From NCBI RefSeq assembly GCF_002003265.1, contig NZ_CP019687.1, positions 3,411,001 through 3,475,000 on the forward strand: a stretch of DNA of 64,000 nt. The letters are read 5' to 3'. Below, piece by piece: positions 37,067-45,427 of this stretch. Source of the DNA: Paenibacillus larvae subsp. larvae (GTDB lineage: Bacteria; Bacillota; Bacilli; Paenibacillales; NBRC-103111). The position numbers and the translations under genes were made by a program. A model generated the notes under the pieces. It had not been told where the DNA came from. It saw only the letters and a program-made list of their open reading frames with translations, and ran no database searches. Position 1 is the first letter of the stretch; each line of letters starts with the position of its first letter.

Positions 37067-37626
37067 TTTTACAGGTACAAATGATCACCATACTCCTAAT
37101 GTTCACGGCTGGACTTGCCCTCGGAGCCATGTTTGATGTTTTCCGCATTCTATTTGAACGATTCCGGCTCCCTAAATGGGCTATGCCCATAGTGGATATT
37201 GTGTACTGGATTGTGGCGACGATTCTGGTATTCCGGCTGCTTCTCGGAAGCAACGAAGGACAGGTGAGAATGTTCGTATTTATCGGACTCTGTCTGGGCG
37301 TTTTGCTGTACTACCCCTTGTTCAGTAAATGGACTATTCGCACTGTGTATTTTCTTATCCGTACGGTGCATGGGCTGGTTCGTTTTCTCAACAAGACTAT
37401 CCATATTTTAGTGATCAAACCGGTCAAGGGGCTGTACCGGCTGGTTATTATTATTTTAGGATTTTTAATGGCGATAGCTATTTTCCTTTATAAAATTATG
37501 ATACAATTGTTCTATCCTTTTTGGAAGGTGCTGCTCTGGCTGACAGGACCAATATGGAGAAGGCTAAAGCTTCCCAGTTGGATATCCTCCTTATGGAAGA
37601 ACATTCTTCATTGGTTTAAGAAATAG
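37063..37626 (+). CDS. yabQ: Spore cortex membrane protein YabQ
   Basis: YabQ is a membrane protein needed for cortex formation. The 187-residue product has about five hydrophobic segments (approximately 4-22, 42-60, 68-85, 110-140 and 145-162), split by basic loops. The GTG start overlaps the yabP stop (GTGA). The pairing and membrane topology identify it; sequence conservation in this family is modest. Confidence 0.92.
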   Translation: MILQVQMITILLMFTAGLALGAMFDVFRILFERFRLPKWAMPIVDIVYWIVATILVFRLLLGSNEGQVRMFVFIGLCLGVLLYYPLFSKWTIRTVYFLIRTVHGLVRFLNKTIHILVIKPVKGLYRLVIIILGFLMAIAIFLYKIMIQLFYPFWKVLLWLTGPIWRRLKLPSWISSLWKNILHWFKK

Positions 37627-37687
37627 ATTCACTTTCAGCTAAGATAGGTAATGTAGTTTTGGGAAACCTAAGCCAGGAGGAAAAGGC

Positions 37688-37990
37688 ATGACAAAAACCA
37701 CGAAGCGTAATAATCCGGGAACCCGCCGTAGAATGCGTCTTATTATGATTGTTTTTGCAGCGTTTTTGCTTTGGGCCGGTGTGACCTTGTGGGGACAGTA
37801 CGGCATGATGAAGGAAAAGGAAGCTGCCAATAAACAATTGGATCAGCAGCTGGAACAGGTAAAGAAGCAAAATGAGAACCTGCAGAAGGAAATCACCCGT
37901 TTGGGTGACGATGAGTATATAGAACAAAAAATTCGTCAAGAACTGAATTATACTAAAGAAGGAGAAACTTTATTCTCGACGAATAAATAA
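37688..37990 (+). CDS. divIC: Cell division protein DivIC
   Basis: DivIC is a bitopic divisome protein that binds FtsL and DivIB to activate septal wall synthesis. The 100-residue product has a basic cytoplasmic head (1-17), a single membrane helix (about 18-37) and an extracellular leucine-heptad coiled coil (about 43-78), then the conserved DDEYIEQKIRQELNY segment. The ATG follows AGGAGG at eight bases. Position after yabPQ is conserved. Confidence 0.95.
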   Translation: MTKTTKRNNPGTRRRMRLIMIVFAAFLLWAGVTLWGQYGMMKEKEAANKQLDQQLEQVKKQNENLQKEITRLGDDEYIEQKIRQELNYTKEGETLFSTNK

Positions 37991-38029
37991 TAAATATGAT
38001 GAACGGTCTAAAGTAGGCATATTGCCTTG

Positions 38030-38058
38030 TTGACCGTATATTCTTGATGCGGTATAAT
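38030..38058 (+). promoter_or_regulatory. SigA promoter of yabR
   Basis: TTGACC (38030) and TATAAT (38053) with 17-bp spacing, 48 bp before the gene. Confidence 0.85.
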
Positions 38059-38105
38059 CGGCGTAGCCATTCTTTCAACAATTTAAGGGAGGAACATTTT
38101 ACTTT

Positions 38106-38585
38106 ATGGCAATTGAAGTGGGCAGCAAGTTAGAAGGAAAAGTGACAGGCATTACTCACTTTGGGGCTTTCGTTGAGCTGGAAGAGGGAGTCACTGGTCT
38201 TGTTCACATTTCGGAGATCGCAGATAATTATGTGAAAGATGTTAATGAGCATCTCAAAATTGATGACAAAGTTCTTGTGAAAGTCATCAACGTGGACAAG
38301 GACGGGAAGATTGGCTTATCGATCAAGCAGACGAAAGAAAAGCCTCCTGAAGCAGCTAGCCCGGTACGGCAAGGTGGAAGGTTCGACTCCCGATCTGGTT
38401 CTGACCGTGGCGGGTATGGACGAGGGGATCGCGGCGGCCGGGGTGGATTCAAATCTGGCCCAAGTAAGATGTCTTTCGAAGACAAGATGAGTCGTTTCCT
38501 CAAGGATAGCGAAGAACGTATTTCCTCGCTGAAGAAAAATACCGAGTCCAAACGCGGCGGTAGAGGCGGAAGAAGAGATTTCTAA
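38106..38585 (+). CDS. S1 domain RNA-binding protein YabR
   Basis: The 159-residue protein has an N-terminal S1/OB-fold domain (about 4-75: GSKLEGKVTGITHFGAFVEL, then GLVHISEIAD) and a low-complexity Arg-Gly-rich tail (about 85-125, with GGYGRGDRGGRGG, and a final RGGRGGRRDF). The family is general-stress-protein-13-like and binds RNA in vitro in relatives. Specific targets are unknown. It has its own promoter and terminator. Confidence 0.93.
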   Translation: MAIEVGSKLEGKVTGITHFGAFVELEEGVTGLVHISEIADNYVKDVNEHLKIDDKVLVKVINVDKDGKIGLSIKQTKEKPPEAASPVRQGGRFDSRSGSDRGGYGRGDRGGRGGFKSGPSKMSFEDKMSRFLKDSEERISSLKKNTESKRGGRGGRRDF

Positions 38586-38620
38586 ATTCTAATTAGCGAA
38601 ATAATCCGATAAAACAAAAC

Positions 38621-38653
38621 AAACCACGTTTGCACAAGCAAATGTGGTTTTTT
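38621..38653 (+). terminator. Terminator of yabR
   Basis: A 13-bp stem (AAACCACGTTTGC / GCAAATGTGGTTT, one G-U) with an ACAA loop is followed by TTTC. Confidence 0.92.
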
Positions 38654-38809
38654 CTATTTCTGAAATACAGATTTCAGGATATTTTGTTGGCTCGGCGGCT
38701 TAATCGACAAGACCCTACTATGTTTCTCCGCTTTACGCAAGCAGATTGTTCGGGAAGAGGCGACTTTGGCTTTCAGTCTATATTCCTGTAAGGTAGCGAA
38801 GTAAGCGGA

Positions 38810-38905
38810 TTCGACGTCTTTTCCAGCTCCCTGTAACTTTGTCGGAAATTTCTTTTTCTCTATCACCGCATTCTGACAAACTATTTACTAGATTGTTTTT
38901 ATAAT
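38810..38905 (+). promoter_or_regulatory. Spo0A-type promoter region of spoIIE
   Basis: CTGACA (38873) and TATAAT (38900) are 21 bp apart, the unusual long spacing of Spo0A-activated SigA promoters such as B. subtilis spoIIE and spoIIG. Near-consensus Spo0A boxes lie upstream: TTCGACG (38810, complement of TGTCGAA, 6 of 7) and TGTCGGA (38840, 6 of 7). The gap from 38654 to 38809 shows nothing else I can support. Confidence 0.7.
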
Positions 38906-38940
38906 GGGTACACAAATAGGAAATGGGTGGTGTGTTCAAA

Positions 38941-41436
38941 ATGATAGGAAAAAGAAACGCCGGAATCTCCCCGGGGATGTATTGGTCCAATCTAATACAC
39001 AGAACGGGTACGGGAGTGAAGGCCAAGGCAATAGAGAATAGGGCTGTCCAATCAATTATTGCCAAAAAATGGGTCCTTTTGCTTCTTCTTATGGGGTTTC
39101 TGCTTGGTAGAGCCACTATCTTGGATCAGCTTGCTCCTTTTTCTATGGCTTTCTTTGCGGTTATCTATTTTCAAAAAAGGGACATGCTTCCCTGGGCAGC
39201 CTTGTCTTTAGTAACAGGCAGCGTTTTGTCTCTGCATCCACATACCAGTTCTATCGTAGCTTCTATGCTGATCTTTCTACTTATCCAAAAAGGAATTGAA
39301 AGGTTTGAGAGATCTGATGTCTCTTACGCTCCTGCCATCGTATTTTTGTCCACCTTCTTGGTACAGTTGTTTAGATGCCTGGTCAATACCGACCTTTCCT
39401 GGTATTCCGTGATGATGGCCGGGGTTGAGGGGATTCTGAGTTTAGTATTGACACTCATCTTCATGCAGGCCGTTCCTGTATTTACCCTGACCCGGAAAAA
39501 CTACCAATTAAAAAACGAGGAGATTATTTGTCTCATTATTTTGCTGGCCTCTGTAATGACAGGTACGGTGGGATGGTTGTTCGGTGGGGTAACGGTTGAA
39601 CATATCATTTCCCGGTATCTGATTCTTGTCTTTGCTTTGGTAGGGGGAGCGCCCCTTGGGGCTTCCGTTGGAGTAATCACGGGATTAATCCTGAGTCTGG
39701 CCAACGTGAACGCTGTCTATCAGATGAGTTTGCTTGCTTTTTCCGGGATGCTCGCCGGTTTGTTAAAAGAGGGAAAACGAATGGCTGTCGGGTTTGGTAT
39801 GTTTCTTGGTACTTCCATATTGTCCGTTTACATGGGAAGTCAGGCTGAAGTATTTAATTCCACATTGGAGTCTCTTGTCGCCGTTACGCTGTTCCTGCTT
39901 ACCCCCAAAAGTCTGGTAAAGACGTTATCCAAGTACGTTCCGGGCACGCAGGAGCATGTGAAATCCCAGCAGGATTATGCGAAAAAAGTTAGAGATGTAA
40001 CAGCAGGCCGGGTAAGACAGTTTTCAGACGTATTTCAGCAGCTTTCACAAAGCTTTAAGCAAGTAACGGCAGAAAAGACAAAGGATAATCAGGAGGATCA
40101 GATGTCTCATTTTATTGAGGCTGTTTCACAAAAGACATGTATTACGTGCCGGAAACAGGCTTCCTGTTGGGAGAAAAATTTTTATCAGACTTACGAATAT
40201 ATGACAGGCATGATGACAGAGATTGAACTCAATCCGAACTTTCAAAAAAAGCAAATTCTACGGGAATGGAAGCAGCATTGCCACAAGACGGAGCAGGTGC
40301 TCAACATCATGAAGCAGCAGTATGATCTTTATCAGAATAATCTGCGTTGGAAACAGCAGATTGCCGAGAGCAGGCAGCTTGTAGCAGATCAATTATCCGG
40401 AGTTTCTCAGATTATGAACGATCTGGCCAAAGAAATTCAGAGGGAAGCCCAGGAATTATTCATCCAGGAAGAGCAGATCCGTTCGGCACTTGAACAGTTG
40501 GGGCTTTCCATCCACTCTATTGAAATTATCAGTCTGGATGAAGGCAACGTAGAGATAGAGGTTGTTCATCAATATACACACGGATATGACGAATGCCGCA
40601 AAATTATTGCACCCATGTTAAGTGAAATTTTGGATGAACATATTGCTGTAATCAGTGAAGAGAAATTGCCGCGTTCGGAGGGGCTGGCTACCGTCATTTT
40701 TGGTTCGGCGAAGGAATATGAGGTGGAAACAGGCATAGCAAGTGCTGCGAAAGGGGGGGATTTATTATCTGGGGACAGCTTTAGTACAGTGGAGCTCAGC
40801 AATGGTAAATTCGCTGTAGCCCTTAGCGACGGGATGGGAAACGGGGAACGGGCCCGGGCTGAAAGTTCTACAGCACTAAGCATTCTGCAGCAGCTGCTTC
40901 AGTCAGGTATGGATGAGAAACTGGCGATCAAATCCGTAAATTCCGTACTGCTCCTTCGTTCTCCTGAAGAAATGTATGCCACGGTCGACATGGCTCTGAT
41001 CGATTTATACAGTGCGGAGACAACATTTATGAAAATAGGTTCGATTCCCAGCTTTATTAAACGCTGCGGTCAGGTGATTCCGATCAGTGCCAACAATTTG
41101 CCTGTAGGGATTATTCAGGACATTGATATTGATCTGGTCAGTGTCCAGCTTCAGCCCGGAGATACGTTAATTATGATGACGGACGGTGTATATGACGCTC
41201 CCGGGCATACCGTGAATAAAGAAGTCTGGATGAAAAGGGTCATTCATGAACTTCAAGCGAAAACTCCACAGGAGATCGCGGATGCTTTGCTGGACCAAGT
41301 CATGAAATATCATAGGGGGGATGTTCATGATGATATGACCGTTGTTGTAGCCCGGGTGGAGAAATACAGACCGGAATGGGGAACCTTCCGGTGGCCCGGA
41401 CTTCACAGAATGGAACGTCCGAAGGTGGTGAGCTGA
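38941..41436 (+). CDS. spoIIE: Stage II sporulation protein E, phosphatase
   Basis: SpoIIE helps form the asymmetric septum and dephosphorylates SpoIIAA, which releases SigF in the forespore. The 831-residue protein has about ten N-terminal membrane helices (to residue 330), a central FtsZ-interaction and regulatory region with a CITCRKQASC cluster, and a C-terminal PP2C phosphatase domain (from about 590) with SGDSFS, SDGMGNGERA and DDMTVVV. ATG 38941 is chosen for the GGTGGTG eight bases upstream; an ATG at 38923 is possible. Confidence 0.95.
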   Translation: MIGKRNAGISPGMYWSNLIHRTGTGVKAKAIENRAVQSIIAKKWVLLLLLMGFLLGRATILDQLAPFSMAFFAVIYFQKRDMLPWAALSLVTGSVLSLHPHTSSIVASMLIFLLIQKGIERFERSDVSYAPAIVFLSTFLVQLFRCLVNTDLSWYSVMMAGVEGILSLVLTLIFMQAVPVFTLTRKNYQLKNEEIICLIILLASVMTGTVGWLFGGVTVEHIISRYLILVFALVGGAPLGASVGVITGLILSLANVNAVYQMSLLAFSGMLAGLLKEGKRMAVGFGMFLGTSILSVYMGSQAEVFNSTLESLVAVTLFLLTPKSLVKTLSKYVPGTQEHVKSQQDYAKKVRDVTAGRVRQFSDVFQQLSQSFKQVTAEKTKDNQEDQMSHFIEAVSQKTCITCRKQASCWEKNFYQTYEYMTGMMTEIELNPNFQKKQILREWKQHCHKTEQVLNIMKQQYDLYQNNLRWKQQIAESRQLVADQLSGVSQIMNDLAKEIQREAQELFIQEEQIRSALEQLGLSIHSIEIISLDEGNVEIEVVHQYTHGYDECRKIIAPMLSEILDEHIAVISEEKLPRSEGLATVIFGSAKEYEVETGIASAAKGGDLLSGDSFSTVELSNGKFAVALSDGMGNGERARAESSTALSILQQLLQSGMDEKLAIKSVNSVLLLRSPEEMYATVDMALIDLYSAETTFMKIGSIPSFIKRCGQVIPISANNLPVGIIQDIDIDLVSVQLQPGDTLIMMTDGVYDAPGHTVNKEVWMKRVIHELQAKTPQEIADALLDQVMKYHRGDVHDDMTVVVARVEKYRPEWGTFRWPGLHRMERPKVVS

Positions 41437-41601
41437 TGATGGATAGTCCGCCTTTGAATCCTTGATAATATCGCTAATTCCAATCCCTTTCATGGGTTAC
41501 GGGCAGCGGCTGGAGGGATTTCCTCACCGGCCTATGCAAACTGTTTTCAAATTGTCTATGAAAATAGGTTGTTTTGTGAAGAAGATTTGATTAAGTGCCT
41601 T

Positions 41602-41641
41602 CCAACTTGGCGAAACTAGTGATACAACACTAGCAAGCTGG
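41602..41641 (+). repeat. Hairpin just upstream of the yabS ribosome site
   Basis: An outer stem CCAaCTTG / CAAGcTGG (one mismatch) encloses a perfect inner stem CTAGTG / CACTAG. It ends four bases before the AGGAGGG site. There is no T run, so it is not an ordinary terminator. The rest of 41437-41601 shows nothing I can support. Confidence 0.6.
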
Positions 41642-41656
41642 TTAGGAGGGTAATAA

Positions 41657-42372
41657 ATGAGACAAATCTTATTGATAACCGACGGTTGTTCCAATGTCGG
41701 AGTGAGTCCGGTAGTGGCAGCTGCACATGCCAAAGAGGAAGGCATAACGGTCAATGTGATCGGTGTTGTCGACCAGGGTGAACTTGGAATGCTTGGTGCA
41801 GAAGAAATCAGGGAGATTGCGGAAGCAGGGGGGGGATGAGCCGTATTGCTCCGGCGCATCTGCTTACACAAACCGTCCAAATGATGACACGGAAAACGGT
41901 AATTCAATCCATGCAGGAGGTGGTAAGCAAAGAGCTCCAGCAGATTTTAGGCACTTCTGAAATTACAGGGCTTCCTCCAGGCAAACGGTCGGAAGTAGTT
42001 CATCTAATAGATGAGCTTAGTGAGAGTACTGATCTGAAAGTAGCTCTCTTGATTGACACAAGTGCCAGTATGAAACCTAAACTGAATGCAGTCAGGGAAG
42101 CAATTCGTGATCTTCTGTTAAGTTTGCGCTCCCGTTCCGGCCACAGCGAATTGGCTGTATTCCATTTTCCCGGAAAGTCCGGTTCTGAGGAACACGTGGA
42201 GATGGATGCCGGATGGACGTCAGAACTTGCAAATATAGACAAGATGTTCTATAAATTAAACATGAAGGGTACCACACCCACTGGGCCGGCCTTGCTGCGC
42301 GTAGTTCAATATGTGTCAGGAAGACCGCCGTCAAGTGACGAGGATGGGATGTTGAGTGACTACGTGGTATAA
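41657..42372 (+). pseudogene. yabS: von Willebrand factor A domain protein YabS, interrupted by a frameshift
   Basis: YabS is a VWA-domain protein of unknown role next to the YabT kinase. The first frame (41657-41839) encodes ILLITDGCSNVGVSP through IAEAGGG and then stops. The second (41836-42372) continues SRIAPAHLLTQTVQMMTRK and includes the metal-site motif LLIDTSASM. Adding one G to the G8 run at 41828-41835 joins them in frame as AEAGGGMSRI, giving 238 residues against 245 in B. subtilis. It is either a sequencing error or a real loss. The start follows AGGAGGG. Confidence 0.9.
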
Positions 42373-43267
42373 AGATAGCCTGGTTCCGGGCATGACCTTG
42401 AAGGGAAAGTGGAACGGCCGGGCTTATCTTGTAGAAAAACTGCTGGGTGCAGGAGCTAATGGCCAGGTCATGCTTGTGCGCAGCGGCCAGCAGAGGTATG
42501 CTATGAAGATAGGGTTTGATCCGCTGGATCATCAGTCAGAGGTCAATGCCCTCAAGGAAGTATCCGAAAAAACTACAACGTTTCGGGGATATTTAATTGA
42601 TGTGGATGATGCGGTTATTCAGGGGAAAGAAACCCCTTTTTTTGTCATGAAGTACATAGAAGGAAAACCCCTGCTTTCCTTTTTGGCGGATATGGGGATA
42701 GACTGGATTTATATGATCGGCCTGCAAATTTTGAAAAGGCTCCGGGACCTGCACGCAAACGGGTGGATATTTGGGGATCTGAAAATCGAAAATATGGTGG
42801 TCTGCGGATACGGGCAAGCCGAATTGATTGATTTCGGAGGCGTCACACCAAAGGGAAAAGCGGTCAAACAATTTACGGAGATGTATGACCGGGGATATTG
42901 GAATGCGGGGGAACGTCTGGCAGAGGAAGGCTATGACCTGTTTTCCTTTGCAGTTATGGTCATCTTGGCTGTAGCCGGCAAAAATTCGCTGGGAGATCCT
43001 GCGTTGATGCTGCCTCAGAATAGAAGCATTGACATGCTCGAAGAAGTGATTAAGGCAAATCCCTGTTTAAAAAAGTTATCCCCGTTTTTACTCCGGGCTC
43101 TTCGCGGTACTTTCTCAGGAACGAGGGAAGCGGTGCTTTTGTGGAAGCAGCTTTATGCTAAACCTAGGAACGCCGTTTCATCCAGCCATCCCTCCTGGGT
43201 AAAGGTCTGCTTTTTTGTGTCTTTGTTGATGCTCGGCACGACCCTGTATTATTTTCATCTGCGTTAG
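42356..43267 (+). CDS. yabT: Membrane-anchored Ser/Thr kinase YabT
   Basis: YabT is a Hanks-type kinase without an extracellular sensor domain; in B. subtilis it is activated by DNA and phosphorylates RecA and AbrB during sporulation. The 303-residue protein has a glycine loop (LLGAGANGQV), the lysine in YAMKIGF, a catalytic loop FGDLKIENMV, the IDFGG metal motif, and a C-terminal membrane helix (about 281-300). GTG 42356 overlaps the end of yabS by 17 bp. AbrB is encoded in this window. Confidence 0.92.
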   Translation: MTTWYKDSLVPGMTLKGKWNGRAYLVEKLLGAGANGQVMLVRSGQQRYAMKIGFDPLDHQSEVNALKEVSEKTTTFRGYLIDVDDAVIQGKETPFFVMKYIEGKPLLSFLADMGIDWIYMIGLQILKRLRDLHANGWIFGDLKIENMVVCGYGQAELIDFGGVTPKGKAVKQFTEMYDRGYWNAGERLAEEGYDLFSFAVMVILAVAGKNSLGDPALMLPQNRSIDMLEEVIKANPCLKKLSPFLLRALRGTFSGTREAVLLWKQLYAKPRNAVSSSHPSWVKVCFFVSLLMLGTTLYYFHLR

Positions 43268-43309
43268 AAGAGTGACTTGTTTTCGGTGTTGTAAGGAGGA
43301 GATGGCACA

Positions 43310-44749
43310 GTGGTTCTGCTGGATAAAATAAAACAAAACATTCATGAACAGAACCTGTTTCAAGGCGGGGATACAGTAGTAGTTGCAGTATCGGGAGGTC
43401 CTGATTCCATTGCCCTTCTTCATATGCTGTACAGGCTTTCGGATGAGCAGGGGTGGAAGGTGATTGCTGCTCATGTTAACCATCAGTTTCGTAAAGAAGA
43501 GTCCGCGGAAGAGGCAAAATATGTGATGTCCTTTGCATCCGGCCTTGGTATACCCTGTGAAGTCGGAGTGATTGACGTTCCTGCCTATATTCGGGAGACA
43601 TCGCTGAATCCTCAGGTGGCGGCAAGAGAAAAAAGATACGAATTTTTACATAAGATTGCAAATGTATATAATGCGGACAAAATAGCACTCGCTCATCACG
43701 CGGATGATCAGGCGGAAACCGTATTGATGAGAATAGTCAGGGGGACGGGCCTCTCCGGCCTTACCGGTATTCCTATCAAGAGAAAAGAAAAAAATGTGGA
43801 ACTGGTCCGGCCTATGCTTCGTATATACAAAAATGAGGTAATAAGCTACTGCCATGAACATCAATTGCATTTTTTTCGGGACAGTAGTAACGATTCCCGC
43901 AAATATTTCCGCAATCAAGTGCGCTTGGATGTACTTCCTTTTCTTTCTTCCTATAATGAACATCTTCCCGAGGCTTTAAACCGGCTGGCTGAAATGGTAA
44001 AAGGTGAAGATGATTATATGGATGAACAAGCAAGGCGTGAGATGTCTTCGCTGGTAAAATGCCAAAAGGATTCGTATTCCTTTGGGCGGACTGCCTTTCT
44101 TTCTCTGCATCTTGCTTTACAAAGACGTGTGATTAAACTAATATTAAATTATCTTGCTTTACAGGCGGAAAAAATTGATTTTATCACCGTGGAACAAATT
44201 CGTCTGGCGATTTTGCAGGATGCTCACTCCAACGTCCGCTTGAATTTGCCTGAAGAGTTACTCTTTATCCGGGAGTATGAGGCAATTCGCATTCAGAAGG
44301 AAACGGAAGCGGCGAGGAGTTTTTCCTATTTTGTCCGATTGGAGCAGTCCTCTGAACATATATCTGTCCCGGAATCGGGTCTGCAGATAAAGTTTACTGT
44401 GGAAGAGCTGATTTCTAATGTACCGGATTCCGCATATATCCCTTTCAGCCGCGATGAAGCGTGTTTCGACTGGGACGGGCTGAATAAGCCTTTGTGTCTT
44501 CGCAGCAGGAAGGATGGAGACCGAATGGAAATACTGGGTTTAAACGGCTCCAAAAAGGTAAAAGATATGTTCATTGATGCTAAGATTGCGCCAAGCCGGA
44601 GAGACCGTATTCCGCTCTTGACAGATGCGGATGACAAGATATTATGGATTCCCGGTATGAGGCGTTCTGGGCATGCTCTGGTTACCCCGGAAACCAAGCG
44701 CCTGCTGCGGGTGAAATGTTTCCATTCTGGCGATCCGTTCATTCGTTAG
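43310..44749 (+). CDS. tilS: tRNA(Ile)-lysidine synthetase
   Basis: TilS converts C34 of tRNA-Ile(CAU) to lysidine so that it reads AUA. The 479-residue protein has the ATP-pyrophosphatase loop SGGPDS (28-33), HVNHQFRKEESAEEA, the RRDS-equivalent RDSSNDS, and C-terminal substrate-binding domains (from about residue 330). GTG 43310 follows AAGGAGGAG. It precedes hpt and ftsH as in B. subtilis. Confidence 0.95.
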   Translation: MVLLDKIKQNIHEQNLFQGGDTVVVAVSGGPDSIALLHMLYRLSDEQGWKVIAAHVNHQFRKEESAEEAKYVMSFASGLGIPCEVGVIDVPAYIRETSLNPQVAAREKRYEFLHKIANVYNADKIALAHHADDQAETVLMRIVRGTGLSGLTGIPIKRKEKNVELVRPMLRIYKNEVISYCHEHQLHFFRDSSNDSRKYFRNQVRLDVLPFLSSYNEHLPEALNRLAEMVKGEDDYMDEQARREMSSLVKCQKDSYSFGRTAFLSLHLALQRRVIKLILNYLALQAEKIDFITVEQIRLAILQDAHSNVRLNLPEELLFIREYEAIRIQKETEAARSFSYFVRLEQSSEHISVPESGLQIKFTVEELISNVPDSAYIPFSRDEACFDWDGLNKPLCLRSRKDGDRMEILGLNGSKKVKDMFIDAKIAPSRRDRIPLLTDADDKILWIPGMRRSGHALVTPETKRLLRVKCFHSGDPFIR

Positions 44750-44795
44750 AATGTGAATTTACTTGTTTTCATACTATAAAGTAGGGGGTACATCC

Positions 44796-45335
44796 TTGTT
44801 AAACGACATTCAAGAAGTATTTTTTACGGAAGAACAAATTCAGGAAAAAATTAAAGAATTAGGGGGCAAGCTGTCCGAAGATTTTAAGGGCCGGAACCCT
44901 TTGGTCATCTGTGTGCTGAAAGGCGCTTTTATTTTTATGGCGGATTTGGTTAAACAAATGACCGTACCGCTGGAAATTGATTTTATGGCTGTATCCAGTT
45001 ATGGAGCTTCAACAAAATCTTCCGGCGTTGTAAAAATTATTAAAGATTTGGATACATCCGTGGAAGGCAGAGACATTCTGATTGTCGAAGATATTATAGA
45101 CAGTGGACTTACTTTAAGTTATTTAATTGATGTTTTGAAGCGGAGAAACGCAAAATCCGTTTCCGTAGTTACGCTTTTTAATAAACCGGCCAGAAGAACT
45201 GTAGATTTGGAACCTGATTATGTCGGGTTTAAAATTGATGATGCTTTTATTGTGGGATATGGACTGGATTATGCCGAAAAATATCGGAACCTTCCTTTTA
45301 TCGGTGTGTTAAAGCCTGAGATCTATTCCAATTAA
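44796..45335 (+). CDS. hpt: Hypoxanthine phosphoribosyltransferase
   Basis: Hpt salvages hypoxanthine and guanine with PRPP. The 179-residue protein has the PRPP motif [10 protein letters not shown] (97-106), SSYGAST and the C-terminal [17 protein letters not shown] 44796 follows AGGGGG at eight bases and gives the family length (B. subtilis 180); an earlier in-frame ATG at 44763 lacks a site. tilS and ftsH neighbours are conserved. Confidence 0.95.
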   Translation: MLNDIQEVFFTEEQIQEKIKELGGKLSEDFKGRNPLVICVLKGAFIFMADLVKQMTVPLEIDFMAVSSYGASTKSSGVVKIIKDLDTSVEGRDILIVEDIIDSGLTLSYLIDVLKRRNAKSVSVVTLFNKPARRTVDLEPDYVGFKIDDAFIVGYGLDYAEKYRNLPFIGVLKPEIYSN

Positions 45336-45366
45336 GCATTACACAACCCGTATGTTGAGCCATTTC

Positions 45367-45396
45367 TTGTGATGCTTAAACATGCTGTGGTAAAAT
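45367..45396 (+). promoter_or_regulatory. Candidate SigA promoter of ftsH
   Basis: TTGTGA (45367) and TAAAAT (45391), 18 bp apart, 32 bp before the gene. Confidence 0.5.
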
Positions 45397-45427
45397 AATA
45401 AAAGTGTGCCGTGAGAGGAGGTAGCGG

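Noticed and set aside
38654-38866. 70-codon minus-strand frame in the gap before spoIIE
   Set aside because: It starts at a GTG without a ribosome site and overlaps the Spo0A boxes and promoter region of spoIIE; composition looks non-coding.
38586-38940. tRNA genes, which follow yabR in B. subtilis
   Set aside because: No cloverleaf, TTCGA arm or CCA end could be found in this gap.
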